Of a DNA stretch of 61,643 nt, positions 12,077 to 24,435 are shown one piece after another (within the stretch, counting starts at the first letter, position 1; each line of letters starts with the position of its first letter). The notes beneath the pieces are model-generated. The model ran no database searches. It saw only the letters and a program-made list of their open reading frames with translations, and was not told the DNA's origin. The position numbers and the translations under genes are program-made. Source of the DNA: Macrophomina tecta (Eukaryota > Ascomycota > Dothideomycetes > Botryosphaeriales > Botryosphaeriaceae); NCBI GenBank assembly GCA_024180945.1, contig JAKSGN010000008.1, positions 1-61,643 on the forward strand. The letters run 5' to 3'.

Positions 12077-13540
12077 CAGTGATCGGAATAGTCTAGTATG
12101 AGTTGGTATTGGTATGGTATATACCGCCAAGACCTGGTATGGTTTGAGGTAGGGTGGTTAATAAGCAGCGTATAAGGCGTCCCGGTTGCCGATTCGGTGA
12201 CGATTCGTTAACGGATTACGTAATCCGTCCCGTTATAGACTGTTTCAAACGTCCCGTCCCGTTATGAGGCCTCTAATGACGGTAGATAACGGTAGATAAT
12301 GGTAGGCTTTACTAAATCGGGTAATTCTTATATTATTAATGCCGATATAAACGGTATAAACATGCCTAGTACTAATGAAAACTCTTATACCCTACCCGCT
12401 CTTCCATCTTATTGCTAAGGAACACGCCCTCTATAAAGCCGTACGGAATTTACGATGCCTCTATAGACTATACCTAGCTCCTAAAACTCTTATTCAGTAA
12501 CTACAAGCGACCCTCCGGCGGGAAGTATATCGCTAGCGAGCCCCCGACTAGACAGCACCTATAGAGTCGTCGATGTAGACCTCTCGAAGGTGCGAGATAG
12601 TAAGAATAGGCTTATTCCGGGCCTCCGCTATCGTATACGCCATCGAACGTAGTTTACCGGTACTAGAATCTCGTGGATTTTCGACCACGGCGCCGACTAC
12701 GAGTCTAATAGAGGCGTCCGTTGGTTTATATATAGATAGTGCCAGCTAGACCACCGCTATAGCGATAGAGTATATAAGCTCACGGGCATTTATACGGTAA
12801 AGGCTTACTTAGAGCAGGCACACAAAATTTCCAACCTAAAGAAACCTAAGAAACCAGAACTACTACCGATCTAGAACTTTTTCCAACGTCGATTCTCGAC
12901 GCTATCGTCCTTGTCCTCGGCCTTCTACTCGCTCGTTACCCCGTTTCACGATCTCCGATTTAAGCAAGTATTTACTGATACGGTTATTAAGCTCGATCTC
13001 TTATTTCGGCAAGCTTCTTCCGAGAAACTACGCGACGTTATACTTATAGGTAGCCCTACTGCTGAGCGAGCAATACTAAAGAGCCTAATAGGTATAGCGA
13101 GCTAGGTAAAGTAGTTCTTCAAAGACCGGAGGTAGCAGCTTAAGAAGCTTATCTCTAAGACGAGTAATAAGATTAATTTTAGCGTAGACTTATAGACTAG
13201 CGACGAGGGTAATAAGCGCGCCTATCTAGCCGTAAACTCCTACTTTATTAACTACTATAGTAGTCTTCAAACGGCTCTCTTATCTTTTACCCGTATAATC
13301 GGCCCTTATAGCGGCGAGAACCTTGCGAAGGCGGTTTATAGCTCGATCTGAATATATAACATTAATTATACCCGCATTGGCTACTTTATCGCCGATAACG
13401 CCTCTAATAACGAGGAGATACTACGCGAACTATAGCTTCTTATCCCTATTAACTATCTATCCTATAGAATCCGTTATATCGGCTATATAATTAATCTTAT
13501 CGTCGAGGCTATTCTCTTTAGAAAAGGCGTCTCGGGGATT
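12077..13540 (+). mobile_element. hAT DNA transposon, 3' truncated
   Basis: The left end CAGTGATCGG has the CAG start typical of hAT termini. It is followed by about 270 bp of subterminal sequence with repeated CCCGT motifs (for example 12226-12265). Then comes the transposase relic. The element stops near 13540, where minus-strand Copia sequence begins, so the 3' third and right terminus are missing. The 8-bp target site cannot be checked. Confidence 0.7.
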
Positions 13541-13545
13541 AGTTA
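12363..13545 (+). pseudogene. hAT transposase, RIPped and lacking the C-terminal dimerisation domain
   Basis: The order fits a fungal hAT transposase. A BED-finger-like block (SWIFDHGADYES, then WFIYRQCQLDHRYS, then KLTGIYTVKAYLEQAHK) lies around 12660-12825. A linker follows with a surviving open segment at 12911-13105. Then comes the catalytic start INFSVDLWTSDEGNKRAYL near 13170-13240, GPYSGENLAKAVYS and IGYFIADNASNNEEILREL at 13300-13435, and the conserved RIRYIGYIINLIVEAILF at about 13470-13515. The D of VDLWTS and of ADNASNN are the usual first catalytic positions. Stops are TAG/TAA at Trp or Gln sites. The hATC dimerisation region is absent. Confidence 0.75.
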
Positions 13546-15315
13546 ATCTACTTCTTTTTCTAGTTCTTTCTTTCTTTTATAAAGATAACTAGGGAAGAGG
13601 GTTATATCTCTATAAAAGCAATAACACCGTTTACTAAAATTAACTTAGGCCGTTACTTAAAGAGAGGTGTAAGGCTAATTTAGTTAATAAACTAATAGTA
13701 TTTCTAATATAGTAAGGCTTTAGTTAAGCCGTCTATAAGTATAATAGCCGTAGACGTCTAGCGAAGGTAAACGTTACCTATCTAAGCCTCTTAGCGTAGC
13801 TAGTAATAGTAAATATTAATATAGTATAGCTTAGTATTTAGCTTACCTATTTTCTTCTTTATAAGGCGAAGCGTTTACGTATTATTATACTAAACCTTAA
13901 TCTCGTGTCCTAGATTAAACTAAATACCCCTAAATAGATACTTCTACTAGAAGTACTACTTAGCTACCTTAGATAAAGCGAGTAGCTCTACTTCCGTAGT
14001 TAAGGTAGTAATAGTTAGTTATTTAACTACTTTCTAGTCTACTAGCGTACCGTATATTATAATAATCAATTCTTAGTAACTACGGCGTGTATCCGGATTG
14101 TTTATGTATGCTGCATTACTACTAATAGTAAAGATATTAGCCTAGTTCTTCTAGAATCCTTAATAGTATAAGGCGAGGTTTTTAGTCCCTACTAGATATC
14201 CGAGAAGACGTTATACTAGCTCTAAGTAGCGAGCTAAGGAGTTAGTAAGGTAGGCTAATAGTACTAAATAGGCGTAGGCTATATCCGTACGTATACTTAT
14301 AGCTATAAACTAAGCTAAGCCTATCTTGCTTTAGTACGTATAGATATCTTATACGCTTATATATATGCCTTAATTCGATTCTAGTACTTTATCTAATAGG
14401 AGAGGTATAGCTAGTATATAAGTCTTCTTAACGCTATAACGCGTAATAAGGCCATTAATATATAACTCCTATAAGAGCTATAAGAGCCGTTACTTATAAT
14501 TCTATACTATTCGTAAGGCTAAGAACTATTAAGCCTTACCTATTATCCGTATCTCGTAGCGCTAGAATAAGTCCTCCTAAAATACGTTAGCGTACTACTT
14601 ATTATGCTTATAGTAGGCTATAATTACGTTATCTACGAAGAAGAAGATAAATAAGTAGTTATTTATATAGAGGTACGATACGTCTAGAATCGGTTCTAAT
14701 CTAAGCTCTTTTAGTATCTAGTAGAAGTAATTTTACTATAATACTAGTAATTCTTTTAAGCTGTATAACGCTTGGAGTAGTAGTAGTATTTAGCTAGCAG
14801 AGAGGTTTATTTCTTTAGGTAGTTAATAAAATATCTTTTCTTAAAGAGATATATAGAGAAAGGTATTAATAATATCATACTAATATATCTCTAAATTAAA
14901 CGTAGAGATAATTACTATTAGTGCTCGAAAGATTTAGAAGGCTAGGATAGCTATATATATATTTTATTAGGTGCTTTATAAGTCTCCCCTTATATAGATA
15001 CGAGCCTTAACTTTTATAAGCTAACCGTATTTATCGAATTTATATTTAAATACCTAAGTAAGTAAAATAATCTCTTTTTAAAGACTTTATACTTCTTTCG
15101 CTTATACTATCTTTTATACCCTCTTATTCTAGACTTTCTAAAGCTCTGTTTAAATAGCTTTTAGCAGGTAGGGTTTTATTAGATATTTAAAGATTTCGTA
15201 GTAAAGCTGTGGCTTAGGGGGTAGTTAATCTTTATAGATTTATAGGAGCTCGGTTTAGTAATACTTTATAGTACGTGTTCGTGGCTTGTTTAGAATAGTT
15301 ATAAAGGACGAGTAT
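13535..15315 (-). mobile_element. Copia retrotransposon (minus strand), 3' part, left of the nested Gypsy
   Basis: The minus strand is co-linear with 5040-6850 of the Copia at 1620-7622, from the RNase H tail back through reverse transcriptase; the inverted match is easily seen at 13545-13680 against 6715-6845. The 3' LTR is missing. It is interrupted at 15315 by Gypsy-1 and resumes at 21873. Stops are RIP-type throughout. The better-preserved landmark is RNase H at about 13740-14060. Confidence 0.8.
15311..15315. repeat. Target-site duplication AGTAT, left copy
   Basis: AGTAT directly precedes the TGTTACG terminus of Gypsy-1 and recurs at 21873-21877 after the other terminus. Removing Gypsy-1 and one AGTAT restores continuity with the Copia sequence around 5057-5080 in reverse complement. 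Confidence 0.95.
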
Positions 15316-15698
15316 TGTTACGCCGTTACTCTTTTTGGGGGAGGTCGGGCGTATCGTCGGGTAGCGTAGGCTTTCGGGGGGCCGTGGCGGTAGGCAGGGG
15401 AGGGTCGCACGCAATATGGGGGTAAGAATCAATTGATAAGTTGACTACGAGGGTCCTAACTACTGTAAACGAGTGTGGTCTATATATATTAAGTGATTAG
15501 TGCGATTAGTAGTGATCTGTAGTGTTGATCTACTGATTAGTATTGATCAGTGGTCCGAGCTTGCTAAACGAGTGTATGGTGGTCCGGCGCCTTAGTGTCG
15601 GTGGGTATTCTGCTGGATTTGCTCCGAGCTGGTTACGTGGGCGGTAAGTGGGAGTAGGGTTTTGTTGTCCCGCCTTTCCGGGCGACTGTGCCGTAACA
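15316..15698 (-). repeat. Gypsy-1 3' LTR (383 bp; left in window)
   Basis: It starts TGTTACGCC and ends CCGTAACA and is about 95% alike to 21491-21872 by eye, the differences being mainly transitions. Confidence 0.95.
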
Positions 15699-15735
15699 CT
15701 ATCCCCCCTCTAGGTAACCTTCGGCCCGAAGGTCG

Positions 15736-15792
15736 ACTATAAAGGTAGCTGTGCCCTCTTCTTAGTTTCCTTGAGCTTATTTCTTTGCCGTT
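15736..15792 (+). promoter_or_regulatory. TATA-like box and leader of the antisense gene
   Basis: TATAAAGG at 15738-15745 lies 48 bp before the ATG at 15793, just inside the LTR. It suits a promoter for the antisense frame rather than for the element's own genome. Inferred from position only. Confidence 0.35.
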
Positions 15793-16419
15793 ATGTCTAG
15801 TTCAGCTCGTCGACACGCGCTCCTCGCCCGTATTCTTCGTAACGGTACTGACGCTCCTAGACGTTGTTCTTTTTGTGTGGAGAGACCCCACCTTCGTTGT
15901 CTTGTGTCGCCGGATTCCAAGAGGTGCTACGAGTGTGCTAAACGAGGCTATCTTTGTTTCTTTTCTTCTGACATGACTTCTCCCGCTGAGTTTCGTCGTG
16001 TGGATTAACAACGGGACCGGGTGCGGGCTCAGATTGAGCAGACCCAGCGCGAGATCGAAAGAGATGAGGCCGAGATTTAGCGGTTGTAAGAGGAGGCCCA
16101 ACGGTTGATTCGTCGTACCGCTACTTCTCGGTTGAAGGTGATTCGCCTGTTGCGGATACTTTCCTTCCTGGATTCCCGGAGTTAGGAGTTGTTTGAACGG
16201 GAGTTGGCGGCTATTGAGGCTGAGGAGGCGCAGGAGGCTCAGGGGTCCTTGTTATCTGGTTTAGGCGGTGGTGACGTGGCGGATTCCGACGGGCTGGTTC
16301 CTCGAGAAGCGCCGGTTGACTAGTTTTAGGTGTCCTTGACGCCTCCTCCCGGCTTTGCGTTATGGGAGGACGCTCTGGGTTTGGGCGGTTAGGGTTTCGT
16401 CGGTGGTATTTCTGGATGA
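15793..16419 (+). pseudogene. Antisense ORF of Gypsy-1: six-cysteine cluster plus coiled coil
   Basis: A single frame of 209 codons runs from ATG 15793 to TGA 16417. It is broken only by TAA/TAG codons (first at 16006) that RIP would make from CAA/CAG. Residues 25-55 carry C25-x2-C28-x7-C36-x8-C45-x2-C48-x6-C55, close to the spacing of a Zn(II)2Cys6 cluster but with one extra residue in the first loop. Residues 72-115 are rich in Arg, Glu and Gln with heptad character (EQTQREIERDEAEI), followed by a Glu/Ala-rich stretch and a Gly/Pro-rich end. It lies opposite to gag-pol, between the chromodomain and the 3' LTR. A DNA-binding or chromatin role is possible but unproven; I do not recognise the family. 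Confidence 0.65.
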
Positions 16420-16429
16420 GTCCTTCGCA

Positions 16430-19400
16430 GTTAAGGTGAGAGACTGGTTCCTATAAGGGTTTCTAAGGGTTTTCGGCGGGGTCCGTTTCTTTCTATTTAA
16501 TAAGGTACTTATATTAACCGTCGATCTAGTCTCTATTAAGGATTTTTTCTACTGGCCATTCTCTGTCGGCGTTATCGGGGTGTATTTCGATTTCTGGATC
16601 GGGTTCGGCGTTGCTATGTGCGGGTTCGAGTAAGGAGATATAGAAAACTAGGTGTATACCCACTCTTTCTAGTAATTTAAGTTTAAAGAAAACAGGTGAA
16701 AGTTTTTTCTTAATCTAGTAGGGTCCGATTTTCTTATAGTCTAATTTGTCGTTCGATCATGTGGTTTTGATATTTTTTCTAAGGAGCTAGACTTTATCCC
16801 TCTTTTTTAGAGGCGGCGACGCCTGGCGCCGTCTATTGTAGTATATGGCTATTTAGTATATAGTGAATTTAATATCTCGAGCTAGTTCTTGGTGTAATTC
16901 GCGTAGCTAATCTGCCCTGAGCATGGCCTTTTAGGCGAGTACTTCGCAGATCTAGGGTTCTCCGAAGGCGGTGGGGTCGAAACCGTAGTTGGCGTAGAAG
17001 GGCGTGGTTTGTATAGCTTCCGTTAATGTGCTGTTGTACGCGTATTAGGCTAGCGGTAGGAGTTCGACCTAGTTGTTTTGCCTATAGTTTAGATAGAATC
17101 TTAGGTACTACTCTAGCGTTTAGTTAGTTCGTTCCGTTTGTTCGTCGGTTTGCGGGTGTGCCATTATTAACATCTTGTGTTTAGTTTCTAGTTTGTGGAC
17201 CAAGGTTTGCCAGAACTTAGCTCTGAATTGTGGGTCCCGGTCCGTGATTAGTTCCTTGGGCATTCTATGGTGGGCAAAAACATGTCTAAGAAAGAGGTGG
17301 GCGTAGCCCTTCGCTTCGATTTTCTTATTATAAGGGATGAAGTATGCCTATTTTATTAGACGGTCGACGATAACTAGGATGGCGTTGTGTCGTGTTTTGG
17401 TCACGGGGTCTACTAAAATTGGTAGGTCGGTAATAAAGTCTATTATAACCGATTTCTAGGGTTTAGTTAGCGTTGTAATGAGCTATAGCTGTCCGTATAG
17501 TGCGTATCGTGCCGCTTTGTTCTTTATATATTCGTTATATTTCTAGATGACTTTTTCTACTGTTTTTCTTATTCGGGGAAAATAGAAGTATCTTATAAGT
17601 CGTTTTAAGGTTCTTGTTATTCCCGGGTGTCTGTGAACTGCGGATTCGTAGTATTCCTTAGTCAGTCGTTTGCGTAGAGGTATTAGTACGTAGATTTTTC
17701 CGCGGAATAGTATATTGCCTCTGTGATCTTGGACTAGGTCGGGGTCGTTATGTTCGGGGGTACCTATTCGTTGTAGCAGTTCCTGGGATAGCGGGTTATT
17801 GTTATATTTTCTTTAGATGATTTATTTCTAAGTAGCGATATCGTCTTCTTCTTTATTTACTGCTTCTTTCGTGGTTTCTTTTAGTATAGACGTGGGTTCT
17901 TCGTCTTCTTTGGGTTTTTATTCGGGTGTTAGGGCTCTTGGGGGCTCGTTATCGTCGATAGGGCTTTCTAGTCTTATAATAGGTGCCAGTATTCGTTCTT
18001 TCCATAATGCGTCGAGTTCTTCGATGATTTGGGGGCGGTTAGGGCCTAATATACTATTATTGTTTTGTCTAAGTACTACTAGCGATAATTCTGGCTTTTC
18101 TTTTACGTGATTGGCTCTGCGACTGAGTACGTCTACCTTGCCGTTTTCGTTTTCTTTGCGGTAGTGGATCTTGAAGTAGAAGGGGGCGAGTTATTTTATC
18201 TATCGTACTTGTCTCCTGTTTAATATCTTAGTGGTTGTGAAGTATCCTAGGTTCTTGTAATCCGAATATACCGTGATTTCGTAGTTGGCTCTCTTAAGAT
18301 AATGTCGCTATTTCTTAAATACTATAATAATCGCGAGTAGTTCTTTGTCGTGTATCTCGTAGTTAAGTTCTGTAGGTGACATTTTGCGGGAGTAGTACGC
18401 GATAGGGTGTAATCTTTCCTTGTCGTCTGGCTGGCTAAGGGTAGCGCTAATGGCGTAGTCGGATACGTTAGTTTCGAGATAGAGGGGCTTATCGGGATCG
18501 AATATAATTAATATAGGGGCTTCTACGAAGGCCCTCTTAAGTTGGTTAAACGCTTCCTATTGTGGTTCTTTCTAGGCGAATGAGGTATCCTTTCGGGTAA
18601 GTCGGATCAGCGGGTCGGCTATATAGGAGTATCGTTCGATAAACCGCCGGTAGAAGTTAATAAACCCTAGAAAGGCTTATACTTCTTTAACGTTCCTTGG
18701 TTCGGGCTATTTTAGGATATCTTCTACCTTTCTTAGGTCTATAACTACTTTTTCTAGTTCGATAATAAAGCCTAGGAATTTAACCTTCTAGGTATGGAAG
18801 GTATATTTTTCCGGTTTAACTAAGAGGCTATATTCGAGTAGTTTCTAGAGGACCTTAGACACGTGTTTTTTGTGTTCTTCTAGGGTTTTTGAGTAAATCA
18901 GGATGTCGTTAAGGTAAGCTATATAGAATTTATCTAGGTATTCCCGTAGGACGTGGTTGACGAGGGCTTGGAACGTGGTAGGGGCGTTAGTAAGTCCAAA
19001 AGGTATTACTAAATATTCGTATAGACCGTATCGGGTTCGGAACGTAGTTTTCTATTTATATTCTTCTTTGATTCGAATGAGGTAGTATCCGTCCTATAGG
19101 TCTAGTTTAGTGAAGAACCGTGCTCCTAAGAGGCGATTCCTTAGTTCGTTAATACGGGGTAGGGGGTAGCGGTCCTTAATAGTAATATCGTTTAAAGATC
19201 TATAATTTACGTAGAGGCGTAACTTACCTTCTAGTTTTAGTATGAAGAGAACGGGTAATTCTACTAAAGACTAAGAGGGTCGGATATATTCTTTCTTTAG
19301 TAATAGGTCTAGGTATTCTCTTATCGCTTATAATTTTCTTTCTAATATTAGGTATAATAGCCTAAATCGGGGTTCGGTGTCCGGTTTTAGGTTAATCTCG

Positions 19401-21440
19401 TAGTTCTATAGTTGGTGTTTTAGTAGCGCGTCTTTAATCTTTTCTCTAAAAATCTCCTTGAACCGGTAGTATTCCTTAGGAACGCCGTTAAGATACTATT
19501 CGTGTATTCTAGTAGGGTTATCCCCCCCTACGGATATCGGGTAGTCTAGTTCTTCTCGTCTAGTGGCGCTAATTTATCAGGTTCGTTCTTTGTTCGTAGT
19601 GGTGGGGCGGTACTATATTATTCTAATCGCTTACCCCTTCTTTCGTGTCCTTTCCAGCGTAGCTTTCGAGATTAGGCTTACGTGGGTAATAGGTTTAGCT
19701 ATAGTGCGTGGTTTCTATTTTAGTTCTTTTTAATTTCGTTCTCTAGACTTAAGGATAATTTCTCCGTTGTTCTAGTCGTATTATACTTTCTATTTCTTTT
19801 GCCAAGGGATGCCGAGAATGATATCGTACTTAGAAATCTTAGTAACGTCTAGATAGATACGTTCTCTATGGTCTTTGTATTTAAGGAGTAGTTTCGGGGT
19901 TTTAATAATTACTTTTTTATCTTTAAAGGAGCTGGGTAATCTATTAACTATCCTTAGCTAATAGGGTTAGTTCTTTTCTCGGGGCTTTAGGTTGGCTTTT
20001 TCTGTAAATTGGTTTGAGACGTAGTTTCCTTATAATACTAAGTCGATAAGGGTAAGCGCTCGGCGTCCGTTGATCTTTATTATAATAACCTAGTGGTTTC
20101 CGTATTTTATAGAGTCCCCTTCGTTCTCTAGTAGGTATCCTATAGTATTCCCGGTTGATGCTGCTATAGTCCTATAGGGCAGGGGGCTCGCCTGCTGTAG
20201 TCCTAGTTTAGTAGGCGTTTCTAGTTTTTTAGGTAGTATCCGCTAATGTTCTTAGCTTCTTAGTGAGTTGAGCAGGCTTCGATGCTGTAGGTGGACTAGT
20301 AGAGAGTATTATAATCGGGAGTTTCGGGTTATTCTTTAGTAGCCGAGGTAGTTCTTTTATTGTTGGTCCGCCGGTTGCTAGTCTGCTTGTCTGAATAGTT
20401 TCTACTAATATATCTATGCTTTCTATAGTAGAAGTAAAGACTCTTTTTACGTCGGCGTTATTCTTCTTTCGGCGCTAGCCGGGGGGTCCTTCGTTAGTTA
20501 GTATCTAGGTCTATGGGGTCCCCTGGTGGTAGACTGTTGCGGGGTTGGGCGGTATTAGTAGCGTTTCTAGGGTATCTTCCCGTCTCCCGGAAGCGATTAT
20601 ATATACGTAAGTTAATCTGGATTGCAGTACGCACTATTTTCTGGTACGTAGTAGATAGCTTAGTACGGGCGAATTTATTCTTAATGTAGTTCTTAAGTCC
20701 CTCGTAGTAGAGTATGCGTAAGACCTCGTTGTCCCATTTAAGGCGTAAGACGTATAGTCGGAACCGGGTGGTATAGTCGGCGGCTAATCTAGTTTGTTTT
20801 AGGCGGTGGATTTAATGGGCGGCATCTTAGTAGTAATCCTTGTCATTAAACGTGGCACGTAGTGCCTCGGTGAATTTTTCGAAACTATTAATGATTTCTT
20901 TGGTTTCTTCGTGTGGCTTAGCGCCGTTCTAGTTAATCTAGTATGGTTCGAACTATCTAGCGGTATTGCCCCTTAGGTAGAAGCTGGCGAATAGTACCTT
21001 CTAGGTATTATCTTAAAAGGAGGTTCGATACATATAGAAGTACGTTTAGATTTATCGTAGAAATTCGTCTAGTTGCCCTCTAGCCCTATTAAATGTGTCC
21101 GGGGCCTTGATTTTTAGTTTAAAGGCTAGAGGTGCGACTAGGTCCACGGGTTTAGGGTTTGAGACGGGTCCTTACGTGACTTTCTGGTTGGTTGTCGGGG
21201 TCTGTGTCGGATAGGTGGTCGTGGGAGTTGGGTTTTGGGTTAGGCGAGCTATTTGTTCGGATTACTCCCGTTGGCCGAGTTCGAGGCGCTGTATAGTGGC
21301 TTGAAGGTTTTGGATGAGCCCGTACAGGGCCTGCGTGGGGTCTTGAGGTTGAGGTTGGGGCGGGGGTTATCCCTCGGTCATGGGCACGTCTTCCCCTTCG
21401 GGGTTATACTGGGGTGGGAAATTCTCGTTGTTTATGGTTA
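16430..21440 (-). pseudogene. Gypsy-1 gag-pol with C-terminal chromodomain
   Basis: Read on the minus strand: gag lies around 21440-20500; a zinc-knuckle region with RIP-changed cysteines is near 20450-20370; and protease around 20100-19700. Reverse transcriptase spans 19500-18600, with the catalytic box YLNDILIYS near 18930-18880, where the first catalytic Asp reads as Asn, a single RIP-type change. RNase H is around 18550-18100 and integrase around 17600-16750. A chromodomain at about 16575-16440 reads WPVEKILNRD, then YKYLIK-W-K after restoring a Trp. Stops are TAG/TAA. The borders are estimates. Confidence 0.8.
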
Positions 21441-21490
21441 GTGTCCTTTACTTAGGTGATTACCTCCGGTGCCTATAGGGGTGGTTAAAG

Positions 21491-21872
21491 TGTTACGCCA
21501 TTACTCTTTCTGGGGGAGGTCGGGCGTATCGTCGGGTAGCGTAGGCTTTCGGGGGGCCGTGGCGGTAGGTAGGGGAGGGTCGCACGTAATATAGGGGTAA
21601 GAATTAATTAATAAGTTAACTACGAGGGTCCTAACTACTGTAAACGAGTGTAGTCTATATATATTAAGTAATTAGTGCGATTAGTAGTGATCTGTAGTGT
21701 TAATCCACTGATTAGTACTAATTGTGGTCCGAGCTTGCTAAACGAGTGTATGGTGGTCCGGCGCCTTAGTGTCGGTGGGTATTTTGCCGGATTTGCTCCG
21801 AGCTGGTCACGTGGACGGTAAGTGGGAGTAGGGTTCTGTTGTCCCGCCTTTCCGGGCGACTGTGCCGTAACA
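21491..21872 (-). repeat. Gypsy-1 5' LTR (382 bp; right in window)
   Basis: It starts TGTTACGCC and ends CCGTAACA and pairs with 15316-15698. Confidence 0.95.
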
Positions 21873-21877
21873 AGTAT
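21873..21877. repeat. Target-site duplication AGTAT, right copy
   Basis: It matches 15311-15315 exactly, and the Copia sequence continues immediately after it. Confidence 0.95.
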
Positions 21878-23977
21878 AGCCCCTAATAACTAAATATATT
21901 ATTCTATATTAGCGTAATATATGTATTATAGTGCTGGTGACGTGTCTTTAATCCTTAGATAATTAGGCTCGTATTAATATTAGCTAATATATTATGGCCT
22001 CTAGGTGTATGGTTGCTAATAGTAGTGCCTAGATCCGGCTTAGTTTCGTACTAAACTAGTAAAAGGGGTCTAAGCCTTCGAGTTTACTACTATTCTTTAC
22101 CCCCTAATCCTTAAGAGGATAACTAAGGCGAATCTAGTACTTAGACTCGAATGCTACTTACTAATAATAATAGACTTAGTAGATAATTAGCCTACGTAGG
22201 CGTTAATTTCTTTTAGGGACTTTCTGCTTAATTCGGTATAGATTCCTAGCTTATATCGTTAGTAGACGTTTTTAGTTTCTTATCTAAGTAGATAATATCC
22301 TCCTCGTTAAGTATAATACGCGGTATAACTAATTCTAGCTTATTATTTTATTACTAAACTACTAGTAGCTTATCTAAGTCCTCTGGTAAGAACTTGCTAG
22401 ATTTGTTAAACGTAATATCTCTTAATTATATAATATAATTCTTTAGTAAATACTAAATACGGTAGATATTAGTTAAATCGTATCTAACTAAATATTTAAC
22501 TAAGACTCGCTCGTTTAGCTTATATAAGCGTGGAATTGTCTTAAGTAGTGAGTAGGCTTTATAGCTATATACTCGTAGATAAGCCACCTTAGGCTACTTT
22601 TTATAGACTAACTCGAATAGAGTCTTCTACTAGTGCCGCTTTATTAGGGTTCTATTATGGATATAGGTGGCTGCCTTAATTATTTTAGGCTAAAGGCCTT
22701 TAGATAGGTTAGTACTAACGTGTAGAGCGCGTGCTTTAACTATAATAGAGTATTCTAAATATTCTAAAGCTCTATTTTACTAAGGTATATAGAGAGCTAA
22801 TACCTCGTGGGTAATTCTCTACTACTTAAGCTATTACTTAAATGTGTACGTAAGTAATACTTCTCTATCTAATCTTAGGAATGCCACCGTCTTTCTAAAT
22901 CGAGACTTAATTATTTAGATAATATTAAGAAGGTGCTAGGTATACTTATTCTTAGTAATATATGTAACCGTAATAGTAAACTTAGTAGATATATATTTTA
23001 CGTACGTTGTTTACTAATTGCCGTTGTTAGCTCGTGTTATTTATATTAAATTAAATAAAATTCGAAAGAAGGCCTCTATAGATAATTCTTCTAGCTTTAT
23101 ACCTCGAGAAATTTATTAATAAGCCTTTATATAAGCGTATATATTATAGTGCTTAGATAGCTTCTAATTCGTAATAGCCGCTCCTTAAACTACCTTAGGC
23201 AACGTATTAATAGCATTTTAGCCTATATAGGTAAATATATCGTACTATTAAGTAGCTAGTAACGATTAGATAATAAGATTTAAGTTAATCTTTAGATTAT
23301 TTAACCCCTTATTATACTCTATAAAGAAGTAGTTATACTTAAGAGTTAGATTTACTATAATAATATTCTTCTTATAGAGGTATAAACGGCCTATATCTAA
23401 CTAAACGCCCTTATTCCTTACCTTAGTAACGGAGACGAGGTTGGCCTTAAACGATAGTATATAGGCTATATTTAGTAGAGTAATAATGCGGTTTTCTTAT
23501 TAGTTAGTTATATTAACTATTACTTCTCTAAATACTTTAATTAGTATAGTTAAATTTCTAGCTATAATATAATTATCTAGACTCGCATCCCTAGTTTTTT
23601 TAAACTATTTTTATATAAATCAATTATAAATGTGGTGCGTAGAGCCCGTATTAGTAATCTATAAGAGCTTAAGCGTAGTAGGTTTAGTAATGTATTACGT
23701 ACTAAAAGCTAAGGCTACTATAGCTAGAAACGATAAAGAATTACTATTATTTAATTCGTTTATTAATTACTAATCTTACGGATTCTCTTATAGCTTCTAA
23801 GAAGTCGGATTCTTACATTTATACTTAAAATAGTTAAGCGAACGCTCTACTTAATACTTAGTTTAGGGGTCCTCTAGGCTCTTCTTAATCTTAGCCTAAA
23901 GCTCTTTATTAGGTATCTAATTAGCCGGTCTAATTACTATATTATAATACGCGTATTAGTAATACTAGTGATTCTCC
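21878..23977 (-). mobile_element. Copia retrotransposon (minus strand), continuation right of Gypsy-1
   Basis: It is co-linear on the minus strand with about 5055 back to 2960 of the plus-strand Copia. It includes the protease region (AATACGGGCTCTACGCAC-like in reverse complement near 23640) and part of gag. It ends abruptly at a Gypsy-2 LTR, so its 5' LTR is lost. RIP stops are dense. Confidence 0.8.
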
Positions 23978-24435
23978 TATTACAGCGTAGCCTATATAGG
24001 GTAAAGTCTAAAGAAAGAATGCTTAGAACTTATTCTTATAGAAAGAAACTTAGGGGTTACGTAAATTATATAACGCTAAGCATTAATCTACTAGAGTAGG
24101 CGTAGTAGACCCGCTCTACTTAATTAGAGTAATTAGTTTAATTAATCTAATCTAGAATTACCCCTATTAGAATAATTTTTACGATTTTCTAGATTATATA
24201 TACTCTTCTACTAGTATATAAATTATATTTCTTAGATAGCTTTGACCTTCGTAGTTAACTTTAATAATAATTTAGTATATTATTAGTAACACGGCCTTTA
24301 TATATAGTACTTAGTCTTATTATATATTTAACTTACTCTTACTCTCTTCTTATATCTACTTAAGGAAAACCTCTTTAATAGGTTTTCTTTTTCTTTAGTA
24401 TTTAGATTCTTAGAGGTAGAGGCCCGCTCGTTATA
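23978..24435 (+). repeat. Gypsy-2 5' LTR (about 458 bp)
   Basis: It begins TATTACAGCGTAGCC and ends GCCCGCTCGTTATA. The same ends and interior recur at 28758-29231 and 34807-35261 and, inverted, at 25915-26361. The original termini were probably TGTTACG and CGTTACA before RIP. Confidence 0.85.

Larger units (their letters stand above)
15316..21872 (-). mobile_element. Gypsy-1: chromodomain Gypsy LTR retrotransposon, structurally complete
   Basis: Two LTRs of 383 and 382 bp with TGTTACG and CGTAACA termini, flanked by AGTAT duplications, bound a 5.8-kb interior transcribed on the minus strand. The order on that strand is gag, protease, reverse transcriptase, RNase H, integrase, chromodomain. 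RIP damage is moderate: LTR differences are mostly C/T or G/A, and far fewer than in the host Copia, so it inserted later. It also carries a plus-strand antisense gene relic next to its 3' LTR. Chromodomains of this class are known to direct integration to silent chromatin, which suits this location. Confidence 0.92.
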
